Below are positions 43,973-48,582 of a stretch of 48,582 nucleotides of DNA, piece by piece (within the stretch, counting starts at the first letter, position 1; each line of letters opens with the position of its first letter). This DNA comes from Candidatus Copromonas faecavium (nom. illeg.) (GTDB taxonomy: Bacteria > Bacillota > Clostridia > Lachnospirales > Lachnospiraceae): NCBI GenBank assembly GCA_018712915.1, contig DVGC01000015.1, positions 1-48,582 on the forward strand, given 5' to 3'. Below the pieces are notes generated by a model, which did no database searches, was not told the origin of the DNA, and saw only the letters and a list, made by a program, of their open reading frames with translations. The position numbers were made by a program, and so were the translations under genes.

Positions 43973-44058
43973 TTAATAGAACAGCTTGCTTTCTTTAGAT
44001 TTTGGGGCCCGTTTTAAATCTTTTTGAACTGGCCGGTAAACCGAACCTCATACTTCAT
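43973..44058 (-). pseudogene. Frameshifted, truncated RelE/YafQ-type toxin remnant
   Basis: On the minus strand an ATG at 44058 overlaps the antitoxin stop (ATGA) and starts KYEVRFTGQFKK, the usual N-terminus of YafQ/RelE toxins. In the present frame it stops after 14 residues at TAA 44014-44016. Inserting one A in the run TTCAAAAAG restores the family sequence (FKKDLKRA...), but this too ends at TAA 43973-43975 after about 28 residues, against roughly 90 in intact toxins. The gene thus carries both a frameshift and a large 3' deletion, and none of the C-terminal catalytic residues remain. Confidence 0.82.
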
Positions 44059-44345
44059 TCTTTCAGCGCCGCCTTCAACTCATCCATATTGTGACAGCCT
44101 TTTGTGTTCTTGTCCCGCATAATCCGCCTGCCCTCTGCAATGGCAGAAGCAGTAATTTCATTGGGAGTATTAACCTTTATCTCAAAAGGAATCCCTCCGG
44201 TACGGATAGCCTGACGTAGAAATATATTGACAGCAGTAGTAAGATTCAGACCCAGTTCATTAAAGAGCTGTTCTGCCGCCGCTTTTACTTCACAGCCCTG
44301 CTCAAAGGTTTTTCCGCCGTCCGCATTCATCTTGATTTTCTTCAT
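44055..44345 (-). CDS. RelB/DinJ family antitoxin, now without its toxin
   Basis: A 96-residue protein: the N-terminal ribbon-helix-helix segment has LFNELGLNLTTAVNIFLRQAI and GGIPFEI, the hallmark of DinJ/RelB antitoxins, followed by a charged C-terminal tail (HNMDELKAALKE) that would wrap the toxin. The start is ATG 44345 behind GGAGGCGG; the longer frame from 44399 runs into an inverted repeat and is not needed. The toxin gene that overlaps its stop is a stub, so the antitoxin is orphaned. It may still bind DNA or neutralise related toxins elsewhere. Confidence 0.88.
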   Translation of the reverse strand: MKKIKMNADGGKTFEQGCEVKAAAEQLFNELGLNLTTAVNIFLRQAIRTGGIPFEIKVNTPNEITASAIAEGRRIMRDKNTKGCHNMDELKAALKE

Positions 44346-44368
44346 CCAACCGCCTCCATAAACGAAAA

Positions 44369-44416
44369 AAGTTAGACACATCATGAACAAATTGCTCAAA
44401 ATGATGTGTCTAACTT
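44369..44416 (-). repeat. Perfect 16-bp inverted repeat upstream of the antitoxin
   Basis: AAGTTAGACACATCAT (44369-44384) and ATGATGTGTCTAACTT (44401-44416) with a 16-base loop. Read on the minus strand it is followed by TTTTTTCG, so it has the form of a terminator lying 24 bases before the antitoxin start. It may be an autoregulatory operator, an attenuator or a transposon-end remnant. Confidence 0.75.
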
Positions 44417-44447
44417 AACTTGACGAAATCGGATGAATGTTCCCTCC

Positions 44448-44545
44448 ACTAACCTCGACCGGCTTTCCGGCCGTTCTCGCTAAGGGTCGGGAACGACCTC
44501 GCACTAAGCTCAGACTTCACCTTTCGGCTCGCCTTCACTAAATTG
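44448..44545 (-). repeat. TTAGYG repeat-hairpin array at the island edge
   Basis: On the minus strand TTAGTG/TTAGCG recurs four times (plus-strand CACTAA at 44448, 44502 and 44536, CGCTAA at 44478). Between the copies lie small hairpins: GGTCG-GGAA-CGACC (44485-44498, a GNRA-type loop) and CCGG-CTTT-CCGG (44459-44470), plus a GGCGAG-CCGAAAGG segment. The surrounding 44346-44682 gap has no credible gene. The base composition drops sharply just beyond it. Confidence 0.65.
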
Positions 44546-44682
44546 CTTTCGATTAGAACTTCCCAGCCTTAGCAGCCTCCTCAATGGAAACCGCGAGGGC
44601 TGGATTTTCTGGGGTTTTGAGAGTGATTGTGCGCTATGAGTGTGCTACGTATTACTACACGATACAATAGAAGGCATTTATC

Positions 44683-45585
44683 CTATAAAATAACAGTGCT
44701 TTTAATATCTTTTAAAAGTTCTTTATAACCACTTTCAAAATCGTCTGTAAAGTCTATCCCATATCTATTACGTAAATATACAGGTGTATAAAAACTACCG
44801 TCCGTCGCTTTTTCAAAAAAAAGAGGTATAATTTTATTTTGCATCGGATGTCCATAAACTTGTGGAATTATAATTTCTGATTCTGTACCTACTCCTCCTT
44901 CTCTATTGTCGGCTTTCTTCGCATAGTCCGCATTGCAAATTACCAAAACCTTTTTTATTGTTTCGTCCGTGCTTAATGCCTCCATAAACGCCACCATATC
45001 CTGTCCTGGTTTTAAACTTTTTTTGTCATATAACACATTCACACCATCGTTTTCTAACCGTTCTGCCAGTTTAATTACTTTATCTTTATTTTCCTTAGGT
45101 GTCCAACAATAAGATATAAAAACTTTTTCCTGTTGTTTTATTGGCTTTACAATATTTTTTAATTCATTATAAAGATTCACAGTTTTTATTGTCCAGTGAG
45201 TATGCATTAATTCTGTAATTCCACCAGACATATCTATACCTAATTCAAAAGTTAATCTATGTAAATCATCATAAGTAATATATCCATTTTTTATGTACTT
45301 AAATTTCACGCCATTTGTTCTCACTACAATGTCTGTTATATGACCTACAAATGCCTCTTTTTTAACTGTTTCCGTATCCTCGTACACAAAAAGGCACGGA
45401 TATTTCTTTATATTTTCAATTGTCATATTATCTAGTTTACCATATTGATTTTTTATAGCAGGAACTGTATAGGAGGTTAAACATCTGCTCTTCATCATAA
45501 CATAAAAATCACTTATCCAAGCATCATCTTCTGCTGCAACAAACAAATTGTACTTATCTGCCTTTTGATAATCTTTAAATTCCAT
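44683..45585 (-). CDS. TIR/SEFIR-domain protein with an unknown N-terminal domain
   Basis: A 300-residue protein. The C-terminal ~150 residues form a TIR/SEFIR-type domain: KVFISYCW at 154-161, a GVNVLYDKKSLKPGQD loop, VLVICNADYAKKA, and GTESE with candidate catalytic Glu235 or Glu237. Prokaryotic TIR domains in defence systems degrade NAD+ or make cyclic ADP-ribose signals. The N-terminal ~135 residues (NLFVAAEDDAWISDFYV...) match nothing I know and could sense infection or bind a partner. ATG 45585 follows GAGG; ATG 45600 has no ribosome binding site. It is strongly AT-rich and lies 126 bp downstream of the OLD-like gene, in the same direction. A host-type signalling role is unlikely. Confidence 0.85.
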   Translation of the reverse strand: MEFKDYQKADKYNLFVAAEDDAWISDFYVMMKSRCLTSYTVPAIKNQYGKLDNMTIENIKKYPCLFVYEDTETVKKEAFVGHITDIVVRTNGVKFKYIKNGYITYDDLHRLTFELGIDMSGGITELMHTHWTIKTVNLYNELKNIVKPIKQQEKVFISYCWTPKENKDKVIKLAERLENDGVNVLYDKKSLKPGQDMVAFMEALSTDETIKKVLVICNADYAKKADNREGGVGTESEIIIPQVYGHPMQNKIIPLFFEKATDGSFYTPVYLRNRYGIDFTDDFESGYKELLKDIKSTVIL

Positions 45586-45711
45586 TCTTACAAACCTCAT
45601 GTAATATACTTTTGTGGACAGCCCACCTAGTTAAAAATTTCCAAAGCTAAAAGTATACATTACTCTATACTTCATAGGATTCATTTAACATTCGTTACTC
45701 TCAAGAATTTA

Positions 45712-47271
45712 CTATCTCCTGATTCTCTTCATCGTTGAAGCCAAAAGCCCCCTTACATCCATTTCATTTTGGATAATGTGATCAACTGCATACTTAAAAG
45801 CTATCCGATAAATTTCTTCAACAGATTGATTTATTTGTTCAGATAATACTTTTGCAATTCTTTCTGATTCGTCCTTGCACTTTTTTCTAAAGGCTCCCCG
45901 ATTACTAATATAAGAATTGTATTCTGTCTGATTTAAAAATTGAGGTAAATCTGCCTCATACTCTTCAAAATTAAATGTCTCTTGCAAGCTATATTGTAAT
46001 TGTTGATTATCATATATGGATACTAAAGTTCTAAGAAAATCCGTTTTATGTAAATAAAATACCTTTATTAGTAATACTTCCGGGGTGTAAGGTAAAAAAT
46101 GTAAATAAGCCATATTTTCTTCATACTTTCTTATCATTGCCGAGTTTCCATACTGAGGATAGGGTATGATATCTGTTTCAACATCCTTATCCATAAAAGA
46201 TGATACATAAACATTATCATAGAAAATATAATTATTCGCTTCGATAAAAAAGTGAATTACATTTTCATATCCTCCAATCTCTAAAATTCGAATATCTAAA
46301 TAATTGCTCTCCTCTTGTAAAGAAAAATATTTTTGTTTTAAAGCATTAAAAAAACTTTTTGCCATGCTATCCTCCACCAATACAATTATATCTGGAGAAG
46401 TATCTTCCCTCATTCCAATTGCGCCGATTGCTTTGGCCGGGGGACATTGATAAATAACATTAATATTTCCTAAATCATCTTGTTCTAAAAATATTACATT
46501 TTTCTCGGCTCGTATTATACTTGAAGAATGTGTAGAAATCAAAATTGTTAGCCCTTTATCTTTTGCCAGTTCTTTTAAAGCTACAATAAGACGTATTTGG
46601 GCAGATGGGTGTAAGGCCATTTCTAGTTCATCTATTAAAATAAGTGAACCATTTACAGCATTTTTAATGTCGTGAAAAAGATTTATCATAATAATTTCAC
46701 CGAAGCTGAAATTTTGTTCCGTATAAAATTTCCCATCTGATAGAGGAATCGCATATGCTATATTACGTCGTTGATTCACTCCTTTACGTCCACGCATTTC
46801 TCCTGCAGGTATTTTAATCATTGAAGAAAATTTATCGACCCCAAATACCAAATTCATTTTTTCATTTATCCATACATCCTCTGTACCACGTCTTCTGGAT
46901 AAAATTTTTTCTTGCGTAAAAATTCTCTGGTCTTTAGTTGTTATATTTATGATTTGCGGATATGAAAATTCTTGAAACACACTCGAATTTCTTTTATGAG
47001 GTCTCCATTCACCATTACTTCTCTTAGTATACTTCACCTTATTTCCATCTATCTCATAAGTTATTGAACCTGAAAAAACATCCATAGAACTATCATTAGA
47101 TGATTGAAATCCCAATTTATATGCATTCTTATTCCCTATTCTATTAATACAAGTAAATAATGTTGTTTTACCTGAGCCATTCTTTCCTGTAATAATATGA
47201 ACACCAGGAGCAGGAATTCTAAATTTCATTAATTCTATATTTCTAATATTCTCAATAATAATTTCCTTCAT
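45712..47271 (-). CDS. OLD-like ATPase with TOPRIM-type nuclease domain
   Basis: A 519-residue protein with an ABC/SMC-like AAA domain: Walker A GKNGSGKT (30-37), an ABC-type region NFSFGE, Walker B ILIDELEMALHPS with D214 and E215, and the ISTHSS H-loop. From about residue 290 a TOPRIM-like fold follows: VLVED with Glu300 and later SFMDKD as the DxD. The layout matches OLD-family nucleases such as GajA of Gabija, and also AAA plus TOPRIM pairs of PARIS, but the usual partners (UvrD-like GajB, AriB) are absent. ATG 47271 follows GAGGTG; the GTG at 47280 overlaps that site. It lies 35 bp behind the Xre gene and is presumably controlled by it. Confidence 0.85.
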   Translation of the reverse strand: MKEIIIENIRNIELMKFRIPAPGVHIITGKNGSGKTTLFTCINRIGNKNAYKLGFQSSNDSSMDVFSGSITYEIDGNKVKYTKRSNGEWRPHKRNSSVFQEFSYPQIINITTKDQRIFTQEKILSRRRGTEDVWINEKMNLVFGVDKFSSMIKIPAGEMRGRKGVNQRRNIAYAIPLSDGKFYTEQNFSFGEIIMINLFHDIKNAVNGSLILIDELEMALHPSAQIRLIVALKELAKDKGLTILISTHSSSIIRAEKNVIFLEQDDLGNINVIYQCPPAKAIGAIGMREDTSPDIIVLVEDSMAKSFFNALKQKYFSLQEESNYLDIRILEIGGYENVIHFFIEANNYIFYDNVYVSSFMDKDVETDIIPYPQYGNSAMIRKYEENMAYLHFLPYTPEVLLIKVFYLHKTDFLRTLVSIYDNQQLQYSLQETFNFEEYEADLPQFLNQTEYNSYISNRGAFRKKCKDESERIAKVLSEQINQSVEEIYRIAFKYAVDHIIQNEMDVRGLLASTMKRIRR

Positions 47272-47306
47272 TATTCGCACCTCATAATAAATGACTACAC
47301 TAATAA

Positions 47307-47561
47307 TTATCTATCTCTATCCAGCAACTCTTGATAACTAACTCCCAGCACCTCTGCAATGACCTTCAACTCAATATCCGTCACAAACCGTTTCCCGCTC
47401 TCAATCCGCTGCACCGCATTCTTATCAATATCCAATCCAGCCATTTGCAGCATATCTGCCAGCTTCCGTTGAGAAGTTTTCTCCGGAAGTTTCTCCCGGA
47501 TTTCCTTAATTCTCTGGCCGCAGATGTTATTTCCGCCATTTTCTGCCTTGTTTTTATACAT
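47307..47561 (-). CDS. Xre-family helix-turn-helix repressor
   Basis: An 84-residue phage-repressor-like protein with the HTH region TSQRKLADMLQMAGLDIDKNAVQRIESGKR. The frame starts at 47582, but ATG 47561 has AAGGAG eight bases before it and the upstream ATG lies inside an operator-like dyad. It precedes the OLD-like gene by 35 bp in the same orientation, so it probably forms one operon with it and represses the shared promoter. It is divergent from the small 47678 gene. Two 19-bp dyads lie in the divergent region. Confidence 0.88.
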   Translation of the reverse strand: MYKNKAENGGNNICGQRIKEIREKLPEKTSQRKLADMLQMAGLDIDKNAVQRIESGKRFVTDIELKVIAEVLGVSYQELLDRDR

Positions 47562-47576
47562 AGAATTCTCCTTAAT

Positions 47577-47648
47577 TGACATTCAGTGATTGTCATTTTT
47601 CTCATTATATGATAAACTAAGAATCGAGTTGACATTTAGTGCATGTCA
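47577..47648. promoter_or_regulatory. Divergent promoter region with two 19-bp Xre operator candidates
   Basis: TGACATTCAGTGATTGTCA (47577-47595) and TGACATTTAGTGCATGTCA (47630-47648) share TGACATTyAGTGnnTGTCA: a dyad TGACA-N9-TGTCA. They lie 53 bp apart. A minus-strand TATAAT (47605-47610) would start xre transcription right at the first dyad. A plus-strand TTGACA (47629-47634) for the divergent gene lies within the second. Confidence 0.75.
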
Positions 47649-47677
47649 AAAAAACATTTTAGCAAAGGAGAATATGT

Positions 47678-47974
47678 ATGAAAAGTCTGCTACTACAGCT
47701 ATATGACGGAGAAGTTTTCCCTGCCGAGCAGTACACACCCAAAATAGAAGAATACCGAAAGCTGCGCCAGCAACATTACAAGCACTATGAGGACTTCGTC
47801 AAACAACTAAAAGTCTTAGAACCACCTTTAGACAAACACTTCGTTGAAATCATGGATGAGCAACTGGACACACTCCCTTTAGAAATGTCAGAAATGTTCA
47901 TTGACGGCTTCCGCCTGGGAGCACGAATGATGATTGAGATCTACCAGAAGGACTTCACAGACACCTGCGAATAA
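47678..47974 (+). CDS. Small conserved mobile-element protein (DUF6809-like)
   Basis: A 98-residue, soluble, helical and acidic protein ending with the pattern FIDGFRLGARMMIEIYQ. Proteins of this kind (DUF6809 by my recollection) are common next to Xre regulators in Lachnospiraceae integrative elements; no function is known. The ATG follows AAAGGAG. It is transcribed away from xre and probably shares its repressor. Confidence 0.7.
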   Translation: MKSLLLQLYDGEVFPAEQYTPKIEEYRKLRQQHYKHYEDFVKQLKVLEPPLDKHFVEIMDEQLDTLPLEMSEMFIDGFRLGARMMIEIYQKDFTDTCE

Positions 47975-47988
47975 CAACATATAGCAAA

Positions 47989-48050
47989 AGGGCGAATCAA
48001 CAGCCACCTTCTCCGTTGTTCGCCCTCTCCATCATGGCGCTAGCGCCATG
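47989..48050. terminator. Terminator hairpin and 18-bp palindrome between convergent genes
   Basis: AGGGCGAA (47989-47996) pairs with TTCGCCCT (48019-48026) plus an inner CAAC/GTTG. Next to it CATGGCGCTAGCGCCATG (48033-48050) is a perfect 18-bp palindrome. The pair sits between convergent genes and may stop both transcripts, though T-runs are weak; the palindrome could instead be a protein-binding site. Confidence 0.55.
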
Positions 48051-48073
48051 TGCTTATTACACTCAAGGAAAAA

Positions 48074-48379
48074 TCAAATTTCCCGTTCCAATTTCCACAG
48101 CTTATGCTTTATTTCCTGCTGGCTCTCATATAACTCGTCTCTCCGGTCGCATATCTCCTTTCCTCGTTTGATAGCCGCATGAATACTTTCCCTCCGTTCC
48201 GGCTCGCTTTTCTTATACTCTGCCATCAGGGAGCGGATTTCATTGTTGTTCTGCTTTCTCTGATTGTCCAGTATTACCCAGTTTACCAGCCGTTCTGCTT
48301 CCGGGTCTGTTTCAAAATCCACATATTCTATGACTTTGGCGCAAAGCCGCAGCATAATCTTTTTCTCCATATCTGTCAC
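48074..48379 (-). CDS. Small charged helical protein of a mobile element
   Basis: A 101-residue, highly charged, predicted helical protein with no recognisable domain. GTG 48379 is preferred because AGGAGGT lies six bases before it and it overlaps the upstream stop (GTGA); ATG 48370 is an alternative. Genes like this commonly follow relaxase or mobilisation genes in Firmicute integrative elements, which fits the coiled-coil protein ending just upstream. The function is unknown. Confidence 0.7.
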   Translation of the reverse strand: MTDMEKKIMLRLCAKVIEYVDFETDPEAERLVNWVILDNQRKQNNNEIRSLMAEYKKSEPERRESIHAAIKRGKEICDRRDELYESQQEIKHKLWKLEREI

Positions 48380-48582
48380 AGTGATACCTCCTTCCTTTTT
48401 GGGTGTATGGAATCCATAACAGGCACTTCTGACGCCTTTCGGTTCTCTATGATTTCAGAAACTCTCTGTTCTCCAAACTCTGCTTTCAAGTATCGGAAAT
48501 TCCGGCTTTCCTCCTGCAAATCAGTATTTTCTCTCTCCAATCGGTCAGCTTTGACTTCCAGTGAATGATTGCTTCTTTGCAG
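48376..48582 (-). CDS. C-terminal end of a coiled-coil protein, probably a mobilisation protein (partial)
   Basis: The minus-strand frame is open from the window edge to TGA at 48376-48378, giving 68 residues. It is rich in Glu, Lys, Arg and Leu in heptad-like order (SLEVKADRLEREN..DLQEESRNF), followed by the tail NRKASEVP. Coiled-coil tails of this type end many MobA/relaxase proteins of integrative elements. The stop overlaps the next gene by 4 bp. The catalytic part lies outside the window, so the identity is inferred from position and style only. Confidence 0.55.
   Translation of the reverse strand: MQRSNHSLEVKADRLERENTDLQEESRNFRYLKAEFGEQRVSEIIENRKASEVPVMDSIHPKRKEVSL

Noticed and set aside
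44683..47271. Gabija or Thoeris assignment for the defence cargo
   Set aside because: No UvrD-like GajB helicase is present, and the TIR partner is an OLD-like ATPase-TOPRIM protein rather than a ThsA-type protein, so neither named system fits.

Overview
The window looks like a chromosome segment of an anaerobic Firmicute of the Lachnospiraceae (Clostridium cluster XIVa) type. Strong AGGAGG-like ribosome binding sites, an oxygen-sensitive class III ribonucleotide reductase, an NfnAB electron-bifurcating transhydrogenase, AddAB recombination nucleases and a LanFEG/Cpr-type peptide immunity locus all fit that. Species cannot be fixed from the sequence alone. The first ~44 kb has evenly high G+C (about half by eye); from ~44.6 kb the DNA becomes strikingly AT-rich, marking an acquired island.

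Layout. 0-5.3 kb: tail of an unidentified gene, HflX GTPase, NrdD with a fused redoxin domain behind a promoter that carries two NrdR-like boxes, and a YitT membrane protein. 5.3-8.6 kb: metal resistance (ArsR repressor, free HMA metal-binding protein, P1B-type Zn/Cd ATPase). 8.6-9.7 kb: a lone amino-acid-type binding lipoprotein. 9.8-14.8 kb: a histidine kinase/response regulator pair facing a three-gene lantibiotic-immunity-type ABC transporter. 14.9-15.3 kb: an FMN-binding-like membrane-anchored protein.

15.4-24.6 kb: a LysR regulator divergent from a ten-kb catabolic operon: creatininase-family amidohydrolase, Nit-type C-N hydrolase, RraA-family protein, then a complete Opp/Dpp-type ABC importer (binding protein, two permeases, two ATPases). 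Three of these proteins have substitutions at family-defining positions (creatininase metal His to Tyr, RraA catalytic Arg to Thr, ABC signature LDGGR). I read it as an import-and-cleavage pathway for an unidentified amide or peptide-like compound.

24.8-43.9 kb: housekeeping genes: unknown membrane protein, AddB-AddA, a ThyX-like protein, a long structured leader with an internal terminator before a CNNM/CorC-type gene, MBL hydrolase, dihydrofolate reductase, NfnA-NfnB, two MATE exporters separated by three tandem 40-bp repeats, and a histidine phosphatase.

44-48.6 kb: the island. It begins with a RelB/DinJ antitoxin whose YafQ/RelE toxin is a frameshifted stub, then a 16-bp inverted repeat and an array of TTAGYG-hairpin units. 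Next comes an apparent defence cargo read leftward: an Xre repressor, an OLD-like ATPase-TOPRIM protein and a TIR/SEFIR protein with an unfamiliar N-terminal domain. Two 19-bp dyads flank the Xre promoter. The right end holds small mobile-element genes and the 3' end of a coiled-coil, probably mobilisation, protein. The TIR plus OLD-like pair is the best candidate for an undescribed system in this window.
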